64,000 bases of DNA from Domibacillus aminovorans. GTDB taxonomy: Bacteria > Bacillota > Bacilli > Bacillales > Domibacillaceae. The notes beneath the pieces were generated by a model. That model had not been told where the DNA came from, ran no database searches, and was given only the letters and a program-made list of their open reading frames with translations. Position numbers and translations under genes: made by a program. Below, one piece after another: positions 19,330 through 27,139 of this stretch. Positions within the stretch are counted from its first letter, which is position 1; every line of letters starts with the position of its first letter. The stretch spans positions 1-64,000 of the forward strand of contig NZ_LQWY01000007.1 of NCBI RefSeq assembly GCF_001643235.1, given 5' to 3'.

Positions 19330-19657
19330 ATACTCTCTGTCCTTTCTTTGATAACACCGATGCGCTCACGTATTATCTTTTTTCACTGTTAATATCACCA
19401 TTGTAAGCAGCTATTGAAGAATGAAGGACATAAACTTAATTTATTATCTACAAATAAAAACCTAGGGATTGTATCCTTGGTTTTAAATTTTATACAATAT
19501 TTAGTTGTTTAATCTTGAAGAGGTTTTTCTATTTAGATGATTTCAAATCAAATTTAGTATTGCACTCACTTTTTTGGATGATCTTTTGATGTCCTATTTA
19601 AGAATTAAATACTTCCGCTTAATCAAGCGGAAGTATCTGTTTGCTTTATATTCTCTG
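19330..19657. other. Spacer between the CotG-like and CotH genes, with two hairpins
   Basis: Non-coding. A perfect hairpin ATACTTCCGCTT / AAGCGGAAGTAT at 19609-19636 sits 22 bases past the CotG-like stop and probably ends its transcript. A second hairpin, AAAACCTAGG / CCTTGGTTTT at 19457-19484, lies closer to CotH. CotH may therefore have its own promoter; none was identified with confidence. Confidence 0.6.
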
Positions 19658-20083
19658 TTATTTTCTTCCTTTAGGACCTTTTCCTTTAGGACCCTTTCCT
19701 TTAGGACCTTTTCCTTTATGTTTACCAGTTGATGTTTTACCGGTTGATGTTTTACCGGTTGATTTTTTACCAGTTGATGTTTCATCCGTTGTAGTACAAT
19801 CAGTAGTCGTGCGGTTTTTCTTTTTCTTTTTCTTTTTCTTTTTATGAGAATCAGTTGTGGTACAACCAGTAGTCGTGCGGTGTTTCTTTTTCTTTTTCTT
19901 TTTTTTCTTTTTCTTATGACAATCAGTAGTTGTTTTACTGGTTGTAGTACAATCAGTAGTTGTTTCACCGGTTGTAGTACAACTACAACCAGTAGTCGTT
20001 TCATCGGTTGTAGTACAACTACAATCAGTTGTAGTGCAACCAGTGGTCATGTTCTTTCTTTCGTCGCTTCCAAATTCTCCCAC
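19658..20083 (-). CDS. CotG-like Lys/Thr/Cys repeat protein (probable spore coat)
   Basis: 141 residues of extreme composition. Modules in order: acidic start GEFGSDERKN; Thr-Cys repeats such as TTGCTTTDCSCTTTDETTTG (about 12-55); an 11-Lys run; TTTGCTTTDSH; a 9-Lys run; TTTDCTTTDE; STGK repeats (four units); and KGKGPKGKGPKGKG to the C-terminus. CotG-like coat proteins have modular, basic, Ser/Thr-rich repeats and are CotH substrates; the neighbouring CotH supports this call. GTG 20083 is chosen because GGGAGGG lies seven bases upstream; the longer frame starts inside a 54-base tandem repeat. It could instead be an exosporium or other surface protein. Confidence 0.75.
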   Translation of the reverse strand: MGEFGSDERKNMTTGCTTTDCSCTTTDETTTGCSCTTTGETTTDCTTTSKTTTDCHKKKKKKKKKKKHRTTTGCTTTDSHKKKKKKKKKNRTTTDCTTTDETSTGKKSTGKTSTGKTSTGKHKGKGPKGKGPKGKGPKGRK

Positions 20084-20100
20084 AAATATCCCTCCCAATT

Positions 20101-20208
20101 TAAGTGAATACAAATACAGTGTATTCAATTGGTTACAAATATGAACCAACGGATTAAGTGAATACAAATACAGTGTATTCAGTTGGTCGCAAATATGAAC
20201 CAACGGAG
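20101..20208 (-). repeat. 54-bp tandem duplication, possible sporulation promoters
   Basis: Two abutting 54-base units (20101-20154 and 20155-20208) differing at four positions. Read leftward, each holds TCATATT, 12 bases, then AATACACT or its equivalent. This resembles a SigE promoter (KMATATT and CATACAHT), although the spacer is a little short. The nearer copy would give a leader of about 27 bases containing the ribosome site of the CotG-like gene. Confidence 0.5.
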
Positions 20209-20497
20209 CACTTATTCAATATTTTTTTAAAAAAAGGAATATTTTATCATAAAAGAGGTGGTAAAATTACGGGGAATTTTAGATGTTGGATCTGGGTTCT
20301 ACAAACGAGGTAATCAAAAAAATAATTTGTATAAGCACTCAGAATAAATATGAGGGCTTAAAAGGGTTGATCTCACTCGAATAGACTATGCAAAAAACAT
20401 CGATTTTCGCTTTCTTTTAAGTCTAAAATCATTTTACGAACGCTTTTGATATAACAAAAGAACAAACGCTCTGTAAAAGGAGAAAGATGATCGACGT
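20209..20497. other. Intergenic region before the resolvase remnant
   Basis: No gene seen. CTTTTGATATAACAAAAG near 20440-20460 is an inverted repeat that could be part of a resolvase site, given the remnant that follows. Confidence 0.35.
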
Positions 20498-20630
20498 TTG
20501 AAAATTTGGATACATACGAGTCAGCAGCAAAGATCAAAATGAAGGACGACAGCTGGAGGCCATGAAAAAATTGGGATTTGATGAACGGGACAGCTTCACG
20601 CTTAGAAGTAGGAGACTTCTTTCGGAATAA
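20498..20630 (+). pseudogene. Serine recombinase (resolvase) N-terminal fragment
   Basis: Reading the phase GGA-TAC-ATA-CGA from 20508 gives GYIRVSSKDQNEGRQLEAMK followed by KLGFDERD. This is the N-terminus of a Tn3-type resolvase, including the catalytic Ser of the RVSS motif. One extra base between the TTG/AAA start and GYIRV breaks the frame. After DERD the similarity ends and a stop comes at 20628. It is a relic of a transposon, directly before the ArsB-like transporter. Confidence 0.75.
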
Positions 20631-20747
20631 GTTCAAAGATTAGGCACGTTGCCCAGTTACATTTTGTCAGAGGTGAATATAAATATAATAATAAACGGAC
20701 AAGAAAAGGCATTTGACCCATGGCTCTTCAAAAAGGGGAAAGGGATA

Positions 20748-22103
20748 ATGAGCTTGGAAATTGGATTGACTATTTTGGTGTTTATCATGACAATGTTTGT
20801 TATATTTTTGAGGCCAGGCGGTATTAATGAAGCATGGCCAGCATCGGTCGGGGCAGGCATTATTTTACTAATGGGGATTGTATCACATGAAGATGTTATG
20901 GATATTATCCATAAGATAGGCGGCGCATCTGTTACTATTATGGCCACGATCGTCATGGCTGTCATATTGGAAAGTTTCGGTTTTTTCCACTGGGCAGCTG
21001 CGCGACTTGCAAATTTAGCTAGAGGTTCTGGTTATCGCCTGTATTGGTACATTCAGCTTTTATGTTTCTTAATGACCCTTTTATTTAACAATGATGGCAG
21101 CATTTTGATTACGACTCCAATTTTAATTCTACTGCTTAAAAACCTTCGGCTGAAACTACATGAACAGCTCCCATATCTTTTAAGTGGGGCTCTCATTGCG
21201 ACCGCTTCCAGCGCACCTATTGGCGTAAGCAATATTGTCAATTTAATTGCATTGAAAATTGTTCATATGACACTTTATATGCATACAGCCATGATGTTTG
21301 TGCCAGGAACACTTGGATTACTGTTCATGTCCTATTTAATGTTTGTTGTTGTAAAGAAGAAATTACCGAAGACGCTACCCGCTTCCTTATATGATGTAGA
21401 AGAAACCTTTTTCTCTGAAAAATTCCATCTATTAAAAGGGACACTGTCTGTTGAAACAAAAAATCAACGCACGAAATTTATGTTAAGACTTTTACTGTTT
21501 GTCTTTGTGATACGCTGTCTGCTCTTTGTTGCGTCCTATCTCTCCATTCCAATTGAAATTGTGGCAGTGCTCGGATCACTCATATTGCTTGCATGGAGAT
21601 GGTATCATTTACGCACAAACCCGCTGGATATTTTGAAAAAGACCCCGTGGCACATTTTAATTTTTGCCTTCTCCATGTATGTCATGATTTATGGGCTCCA
21701 CAATGCAGGATTAACGGCCATGCTTGTAAAAGCATGTGAACCCATCGTCAATCAGGGACTGCTCCAGGCGAGCTTTATGATGGGCGGATTAGTTTCGATT
21801 TTATCCAACTTTTTCAATAATCACCCTGCCTTAATGATCGGAACCATTACCTTAACCGAAATGGGACTGGACCCTATCACATTAAAGACGATTTATCTCG
21901 CAAATATTATTGGCAGTGATATGGGCTCCTTGTTATTGCCTATTGGAACGCTCGCCTCTCTTATTTGGATAGATATTTTAAGGAAGAATAAGATCAAAGT
22001 CACCTGGAAAGATTATTTAAGCTTATCATTGATTGTTATACCTTTGACAACGATTGTGACGTTATTCTTGTTATTCTATTGGGTGCAGATGGTTTTTGCC
22101 TGA
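20748..22103 (+). CDS. ArsB/NhaD-like ion transporter membrane protein
   Basis: 451-residue membrane protein with about eleven or twelve hydrophobic segments, in the ion-transporter superfamily that includes ArsB arsenite pumps and Na+/H+ antiporters. Features are FNNDGSILITTPILILLLKN (a cation-site-like motif between helices), ASSAPIGVSNIVNLIA, and the second-half NFFNNHPALMIGTI with ANIIGSDMGSLLLPIGTLAS, the usual inverted repeat. ATG 20748 follows AAAGGGGAAAGGGATA; the upstream in-frame extension is not family-like. No arsR or arsC lies nearby. Arsenite is plausible but not shown. Confidence 0.8.
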   Translation: MSLEIGLTILVFIMTMFVIFLRPGGINEAWPASVGAGIILLMGIVSHEDVMDIIHKIGGASVTIMATIVMAVILESFGFFHWAAARLANLARGSGYRLYWYIQLLCFLMTLLFNNDGSILITTPILILLLKNLRLKLHEQLPYLLSGALIATASSAPIGVSNIVNLIALKIVHMTLYMHTAMMFVPGTLGLLFMSYLMFVVVKKKLPKTLPASLYDVEETFFSEKFHLLKGTLSVETKNQRTKFMLRLLLFVFVIRCLLFVASYLSIPIEIVAVLGSLILLAWRWYHLRTNPLDILKKTPWHILIFAFSMYVMIYGLHNAGLTAMLVKACEPIVNQGLLQASFMMGGLVSILSNFFNNHPALMIGTITLTEMGLDPITLKTIYLANIIGSDMGSLLLPIGTLASLIWIDILRKNKIKVTWKDYLSLSLIVIPLTTIVTLFLLFYWVQMVFA

Positions 22104-22210
22104 TGTTTTATCACTTCACAGGAAAAAGAACAGAAAAATAGCTATTTTCAACACAAAAAAGCCCGTTCATAAAATATGATTAAGGCTGTGGTGATAAATG
22201 GCTGGACTGT

Positions 22211-22237
22211 AGACAGGAAATAATTCCTGTCTCTTTT
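22211..22237 (+). terminator. Terminator after the ArsB-like gene
   Basis: AGACAGGAA / TTCCTGTCT hairpin followed by CTTTTCT, about 110 bases beyond the stop codon. Confidence 0.65.
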
Positions 22238-22515
22238 CTATTTATGGGCTCGCTATCAAAAAAGTAGCGCAACCGGTCACACGACCTGATCAAAGGCTTC
22301 ACCAAAATAATGGAAGAACCGGATACCCACTAATGCCAATTTAAAATTCCCCAATAATAACAGATAATCGGTACATAGATTGTTAAATATGAACATTTAC
22401 AGACAAAACAAATTTGGATTTTCTTATACGCTTCATATGATATAATATGTTTTATCATAAGCAGTAAATAATGCATTTGCTTTAAACGGTACAGTGAATA
22501 GAAGGGCGGGACATC
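22238..22515. other. Intergenic region, little recognised
   Basis: No gene. A TATAAT at 22441-22446 could serve the next small gene, but no good -35 is at the right distance. Confidence 0.4.
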
Positions 22516-22806
22516 ATGCATATTATTAAGAAAAAATTAGATATTCAAGACTTCATTGAAAAGTTTGAATTAATAGCTTCATATGATGATGTTGGACAAA
22601 AGTATTACCTTGTGATTGAAGATAGAGAACGAGGAGGGGATTGGACACTGATGAAATATTCAGACAGCCAATGGACCCTTCATGGCAAAGGCTTGAATTA
22701 TTGTGATCATGATGAACAAAGTTTGCTCGATAAAGATTTTGTTCAATTTATTTGGAAAAACCGGAGCTTGTTTAATCGGAAAATTAAAGAAGCTATATTA
22801 AGTTAA
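22516..22806 (+). CDS. Hypothetical protein, 96 residues
   Basis: Not recognised. A compact, soluble, mixed alpha/beta sequence: MHIIKKKLDIQDFIEKFELI helix, YYLVIEDRERGGDWTLMKYS and SQWTLHGKGLNYCDHDE strands, and a basic C-terminal helix. No signal peptide or membrane segment. ATG 22516 follows GAAGGGCGGG. Isolated in accessory DNA between remnants. Confidence 0.6.
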   Translation: MHIIKKKLDIQDFIEKFELIASYDDVGQKYYLVIEDRERGGDWTLMKYSDSQWTLHGKGLNYCDHDEQSLLDKDFVQFIWKNRSLFNRKIKEAILS

Positions 22807-22839
22807 TTTTTGAAGAATGTTTTTATCATTAAATTGTTG

Positions 22840-22911
22840 GCTATTTCCTCTCTCCATATCGGACAGAAAGTAATTGTTACCCATGATATGGAGGAAATGC
22901 TCAAGAAATAA
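22840..22911 (+). pseudogene. C-terminal scrap of an ABC-transporter ATPase
   Basis: One frame reads SLHIGQKVIVTHDMEEMLKK and stops at 22909. VTHDMEE is the H-loop region that ends ABC ATPase domains. Nothing upstream continues it, so the rest has been lost. Confidence 0.45.
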
Positions 22912-22937
22912 GAATTTTAGAAGAGTAAAATTAATAT

Positions 22938-22975
22938 GACCCTAAATAGTTCTCTAGACTATTTAGGGTTTTTCT
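22938..22975 (+). terminator. Intrinsic terminator
   Basis: ACCCTAAATAG / CTATTTAGGGT perfect stem with TTTTT. It follows the ABC remnant and the 96-residue gene. Confidence 0.8.
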
Positions 22976-23110
22976 GCAATTTCAAACAACTTTATTATTA
23001 TTTATATTTCGCTTTCCAAATGGGTTAGAGCCAAAGTTAAACGTAGCCTAGTACTTTTGAAATTTTGTTGAGTGACAATAAAGTTGTTCAATTCGAAAAG
23101 TTAAACAAAT

Positions 23111-23150
23111 AAAAAAGGATTCGTTGCTTATAGCATTCGAATCCTTTTTT
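23111..23150. terminator. Bidirectional hairpin terminator
   Basis: AAAAAAGGATTCG / CGAATCCTTTTTT, with A-run before and T-run after. It lies just beyond the end of the leftward HxlR remnant. Confidence 0.75.
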
Positions 23151-23161
23151 AATGATAGTTA

Positions 23162-23275
23162 ATTTACAACTTCCTCACCAGTCAATGCGATGTGTCCTTC
23201 TCCCCAGCTGCACATGGCATCCAAAATGGGACGAAGAGACCAGCCATACTCATCCGATATACAAAGCTGCAATGA
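23162..23275 (-). pseudogene. HxlR-family regulator, C-terminal remnant
   Basis: Read leftward, the sequence gives DEYGWSLRPILDAMCSWGEG and then HIALTGEEVVN before a stop. This is the conserved end of HxlR-type winged-helix regulators (YG-x-SL-x-P-x-LDAMC-x-WGE). The N-terminal DNA-binding part is missing. It faces a broken SDR gene, a common HxlR partner. Confidence 0.65.
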
Positions 23276-23318
23276 TGATAACTATTTCATAAAAGTTTAC
23301 TTATGCTAACGAACCTTT

Positions 23319-23646
23319 TTGATAAGGCACACAGAAAAACAAGACAGCTTGATTTGGATCATCTATGCTACAATTGCTTCTAAGCATGGTGTAATCGGGT
23401 ATACAAAACACATTGCTGCTGTGTATTCTAAACACGGTATTAAAGTCAATGCAATTTGCCCAGGTACCATCTTCTACACCAATGACAGAGGAAATGTTAA
23501 AAACGAGACCTACGGATAACATTCCATTGAATCGATTCGGACAGGTAGACGAAGTAGCTGAACTAGCTGTTTTCTTAGCTTCTGATGAATCTAAGTTTAT
23601 GAACAGAGCGATGATTCCAATCGATGGTGGGTACACAATCGTATAA
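23319..23646 (+). pseudogene. Short-chain dehydrogenase/reductase, truncated and frameshifted
   Basis: The first phase carries ASKHGVIGYTKHIAAVYSKH and GIKVNAICPGTI, the SDR helix and PG motif. The end is in another phase: TPMTEEMLKTRPTDNIPLNR, FGQVDEVAELAVFLASDES, and a C-terminal IPIDGGYTIV. A frameshift near 23470 separates them, and the N-terminal NAD-binding half is absent. Confidence 0.8.
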
Positions 23647-23741
23647 AACGTATTAGAAAAATTCAAATGTGTCGTATATTTTTAAATAATCGGAAAGCTT
23701 AATTTGAAGAGTTTCTGACAGTCTTAAAAGGAGGTCCTCTG

Positions 23742-24659
23742 GTGGGGAAATTTTCAACAAGATCATCAATAGCCATTGCGTTTTTAATTCTTATCTGGAG
23801 TATATCTTGGTCCATCTATAAAATTGCCTTACCGTATACTCCGCCTATTCTTTTTGCAGGCATGCGTGCACTTATTGGCGGAGTCCTATTAGCCATTTTT
23901 TTAATACCAACGTGGAAAAAAATAAAATGGCGTGAAAACTGGATTCGATACTGTTTATCAGCTTTGTTAAATGCTATTTTATTTTATGGATTTCAAACAA
24001 TAGGCTTGATGTATTTACCCGGAGGATTATTTTCTGTCCTCGTTTATTTTCAGCCTGTACTGATTGGCCTTTTTGCTTGGGTTTGGCTGGGAGAGCAAAT
24101 GTCGAGACTAAAAATTATCGGACTGATTGTTGGCTTTTTAGGCATATTAACGATTAGTACGGATGGACTAACGGGGGAAGTATCCATCACGGGTGTTATT
24201 ATAGCCTTATTGACAGCGATAACCTGGGCACTTGGTACTATTTATGTGAAAAAAGAGAGCAAACAAGTAGATTCCTTGTGGATGATCGCGTTACAGTTCA
24301 CAATTGGAGGAGCAATTTTAACAAGCATTGGAGCCGGAGTAGAAGGCTTTTCAAATATTATTTGGAGCAGGGAGTATTTGTTTGGATTAGGATTTGGGGC
24401 TACATTTGGAATTCCTATTGCATTTGTGCTCTATTTTACACTGATCAACTCAGGAGATGCCAGCAGTGTCGCGTCCTTTACTTTTCTTGTCCCGCTCATT
24501 GCCGTATTAGTTGGAACTGTGTTCATGAATGAACCATTTAGCATTACACTTTTTGCAGGATTAATTTTAATCATACTTAGCATTGGTTTCGTAAATTATT
24601 CAGGAGAAAGTAGTAATAAACAGGTAAATACAATGGAAAGAACAAAAGAAATCGGTTAA
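23742..24659 (+). CDS. EamA/DMT-family transporter
   Basis: 305-residue membrane protein with ten predicted membrane helices in two EamA repeats (about 10-140 and 150-290), as in drug/metabolite exporters. Typical stretches are AIAFLILIWSISWSIYKIA, LGEQMSRLKIIGLIVGFLGI and the second-repeat FLVPLIAVLVGTVFMNEPFS. The C-terminus is polar. GTG 23742 follows a full AAAGGAGGTC. Monocistronic; the substrate is unknown. Confidence 0.86.
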   Translation: MGKFSTRSSIAIAFLILIWSISWSIYKIALPYTPPILFAGMRALIGGVLLAIFLIPTWKKIKWRENWIRYCLSALLNAILFYGFQTIGLMYLPGGLFSVLVYFQPVLIGLFAWVWLGEQMSRLKIIGLIVGFLGILTISTDGLTGEVSITGVIIALLTAITWALGTIYVKKESKQVDSLWMIALQFTIGGAILTSIGAGVEGFSNIIWSREYLFGLGFGATFGIPIAFVLYFTLINSGDASSVASFTFLVPLIAVLVGTVFMNEPFSITLFAGLILIILSIGFVNYSGESSNKQVNTMERTKEIG

Positions 24660-24667
24660 ATAAGTGA

Positions 24668-24728
24668 AGCAAAGAGTCTGACCCATAAGTTCGCTAAAAG
24701 CGTACTTGTGGATATCAGTCTCTTTTTA
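24668..24728. terminator. Bidirectional terminator between the EamA and cdaR genes
   Basis: Long interrupted stem beginning AAAGAGTCTGA and ending CAGTCTCTTTTT around GCTAAAAGC. It separates the two convergent genes. Confidence 0.7.
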
Positions 24729-25820
24729 TTGTTCCTCCGCTTTCTGAAAAATCCACAAAGCGACCTGCAAAATCAACGCATCCTTAAATCTTCTAGGATC
24801 ATAACCTGTTTCTTCTACAATTTTGTTCAGACGATAAATTAACGTGTTTCTATGCACATATAAATCGTCAGCTGTTTTTTGGATATTAAGATCATTAACG
24901 AAGAAAGATTCCAATGTTCTTGCTTTATTCTTATCAAAGTTTTTCAATACCCGATGAGAAAAACGCTCAGCTACTATTTCATCAACTTGATAGATTAAAG
25001 CCTTCGCTTCAATTTGAGCAAATGAAACAAAATCTTTTTCGATTTCACTTATTTTCAAGGTTATTTCACATTCTTTGTAAGATTGGCTGAAATTATCCAG
25101 ATTATTGAAAGGAAGGCTATAAGCCATTCGGAATACTATATTTAATTTCTTTAATAAATCATAAACACAGTTTATCTTTAGGTTTATTTCTTTCTCATTT
25201 ATGCCGTAAATAGCTATAAATATTCGGTTAACATTAATAAAACCAACAATTCCATTTTCTTTTCCAATTGTTTTTTCTAACTTTTGAATAAATGTTCGGT
25301 TTGAAATGGATCGCTCTGTTATTTGGATAATAATTGTCGTAAAAGGCGGAATAAGATGCAAGCCGAGTAAGCTAAGACTTCGGTCAATGCTGGTAGCAGA
25401 AGGATCACTTTTCAATAACTGTTCAATGATCACCTCTTTTGTTCGCTGCTTCCATTCCATCTGTGAGACCATGAATTCCTGCTTAATCATTAGTTCCGTA
25501 GTCATTTTAACTAGTTCTCCAATGTCCCCCATTTCATCGGGATCTCCGGTAATACCAATGACACCTATAATTTGTTCCTGAAAAACAATTGGAAGATTGA
25601 CTCCGGGCTGAGCACCTTCCCAATGCTCATTTTCATCCGTATGAATCGTAAGTGTTTTCCCGCTTTTAAGAACCTCGATTGCTCCTTCATGAACGGAACC
25701 TATTCTGGATTTATCCTTTGTTGCAATAATTACCCCTTCCATATTGATGATATTGACGTTGCGATGAAGACGCAGGGAAGTCTCATTTACAATTTCACTT
25801 GCAATTTTTTCTGTTAGCAT
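24726..25820 (-). CDS. cdaR: CdaR-family sugar-diacid regulator
   Basis: 364-residue activator-type regulator. The N-terminal sugar-diacid recognition domain (about 1-135) has EKIASEIVNETSLRLHRNVN and LPIVFQEQIIGVIGITGDPD. The C-terminal PucR-like HTH reads LNIQKTADDLYVHRNTLIYR followed by LNKI (about 310-335). ATG 25820 sits properly after GAGGAA; ATG 25826 is too close. It diverges from the glycerate-kinase operon over 152 bases, and in E. coli CdaR activates glycerate/glucarate genes including garK, so it most likely controls that operon. Confidence 0.88.
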   Translation of the reverse strand: MLTEKIASEIVNETSLRLHRNVNIINMEGVIIATKDKSRIGSVHEGAIEVLKSGKTLTIHTDENEHWEGAQPGVNLPIVFQEQIIGVIGITGDPDEMGDIGELVKMTTELMIKQEFMVSQMEWKQRTKEVIIEQLLKSDPSATSIDRSLSLLGLHLIPPFTTIIIQITERSISNRTFIQKLEKTIGKENGIVGFINVNRIFIAIYGINEKEINLKINCVYDLLKKLNIVFRMAYSLPFNNLDNFSQSYKECEITLKISEIEKDFVSFAQIEAKALIYQVDEIVAERFSHRVLKNFDKNKARTLESFFVNDLNIQKTADDLYVHRNTLIYRLNKIVEETGYDPRRFKDALILQVALWIFQKAEEQ

Positions 25821-25943
25821 AGTCATTTCCTCTTCTGTATTTTAGTTAAAATATACAAAAATAAGTTAGTTTTTTATAGTTATTTTATACAATATAGCCA
25901 TAGACAAATATAGTCAAGATTCTTATAATTTACATTAAGTAAA

Positions 25944-25957
25944 TGAAAGCGTTTTCT
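25944..25957 (+). promoter_or_regulatory. Catabolite-responsive element (cre)
   Basis: TGAAAGCGTTTTCT fits the Bacillus cre consensus TGWAARCGYTWNCW at every position. It lies 16 bases before the glycerate kinase start, downstream of any promoter, where CcpA would act as a roadblock. Confidence 0.8.
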
Positions 25958-25972
25958 AAAGGGGGAGATTTT

Positions 25973-27139
25973 ATGAAAATTATTATAGCACCAGATTCAT
26001 TTAAAGGGAGTCTAAGTGCGATCGAAGCAGCAAATGCGATAAACAGGGGCATTAAAAAGGCGTTTAAGGAAGCTGAAACAGTATTACTTCCTGTAGGTGA
26101 TGGCGGCGAAGGAACGATGGAAACCTTGGTTGCTGCTACAGGAGGAGAAATAAGAACGGTATCCGTTACGGGTCCATTAGGCAATCAGGTCGAAGCAGCA
26201 TATGGAATATTGGGCGACAGTGAAACGTGTGTGATTGAAATGGCATCTGCATCAGGATTACACTTGGTACCTGAAGAGAAGCTGTCTCCTCTACAAGCCA
26301 CTACTTACGGCACTGGGCAATTGATTCAACATGCTCTCGATGACGGATTTACTTCCTTCATTATTGGTTTAGGAGGATCGGCGACAAATGATGGAGGAGC
26401 CGGAATGCTTCAGGCTCTAGGAATGCAGCTTTTGGATGGGCAAGGAAATGAAATCGGCCATGGCGGTGGTGAACTAAACAAAATTAAGAGGATTGACTTA
26501 CATTCTTTCGATAAGCGAATAAAAGACAGCAAGTTTATCATTGCTTCCGATGTCCAAAATCCGTTGATCGGACTTGATGGGGCTTCTCATGTTTTCGGTC
26601 CTCAAAAAGGGGCCACAGCAGCGGATGTGGAATTGTTGGATAGCAATCTCACTAATTGGGCAGATGAGATTGAACAAGCAACCGGCATAAAACTTCACGA
26701 TCAACCAGGCGCAGGTGCAGCTGGTGGTATCGGAGGAGCATTTCAAGCCTTTTTCCCTGTTGAAGCGAAACGAGGAATAGATGTCGTTCTTGACTACATT
26801 AAATTGGATGAGGAATTGACGAATGCTGACCTTGTCATCACAGGAGAAGGAAGAGTTGATAGTCAAACAGTATTCGGGAAAACCCCGATGGGGGTTGCTC
26901 AGGCAGCAAAAAATCGAAATGTTCCAACCATTCTTATGACAGGATCTGTCGGAAAGGGCATTGAAGTACTTTATGATTTCGGCGTTGTAAGCGTAAACAG
27001 TATTATAAATAATCCGATGTCCTTAAAAGAAGCCATGGAACATGCAGAGGAATTACTGGAATCAAGTGCTGAACAAGTTGTTCGTTCTTATTTCTATCAA
27101 AGTGTGAAAGAAAAAGGAGGTCATTTGCTTGAGAATTAA
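25973..27139 (+). CDS. garK: Glycerate 2-kinase (GarK/GlxK family)
   Basis: Phosphorylates D-glycerate with ATP to 2-phosphoglycerate, which enters glycolysis. The 388-residue protein starts MKIIIAPDSFKGSLSAIEAA and has LPVGDGGEGTMETLV, IGLGGSATNDGGAGMLQALG (about 125-144), PGAGAAGGIGGAF and ITGEGRVDSQTVFGKTP, all signatures of the type I family. ATG 25973 follows AAGGGGGAG. It is the first gene of an operon with a KDG-permease-like transporter whose TTG start overlaps by 11 bases. Under probable CdaR activation and CcpA repression. Confidence 0.94.
   Translation: MKIIIAPDSFKGSLSAIEAANAINRGIKKAFKEAETVLLPVGDGGEGTMETLVAATGGEIRTVSVTGPLGNQVEAAYGILGDSETCVIEMASASGLHLVPEEKLSPLQATTYGTGQLIQHALDDGFTSFIIGLGGSATNDGGAGMLQALGMQLLDGQGNEIGHGGGELNKIKRIDLHSFDKRIKDSKFIIASDVQNPLIGLDGASHVFGPQKGATAADVELLDSNLTNWADEIEQATGIKLHDQPGAGAAGGIGGAFQAFFPVEAKRGIDVVLDYIKLDEELTNADLVITGEGRVDSQTVFGKTPMGVAQAAKNRNVPTILMTGSVGKGIEVLYDFGVVSVNSIINNPMSLKEAMEHAEELLESSAEQVVRSYFYQSVKEKGGHLLEN

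Noticed and set aside
19594-20004. A 136-residue leftward frame overlapping the CotG-like gene, made of Val/Leu/Gln/Lys repeats.
   Set aside because: It is the other phase of the same repeats. It lacks a ribosome site, whereas the CotG-like frame has GGGAGGG and a sensible composition beside CotH.
20084-20203. N-terminal extension of the CotG-like frame (with two copies of a Leu-Tyr-Ser-Leu segment).
   Set aside because: It is simply translation of the 54-bp tandem repeat and has no ribosome site; GTG 20083 is well placed.
20101-20208. CRISPR-like array.
   Set aside because: Only two abutting units with no spacers; no cas genes anywhere in the window.
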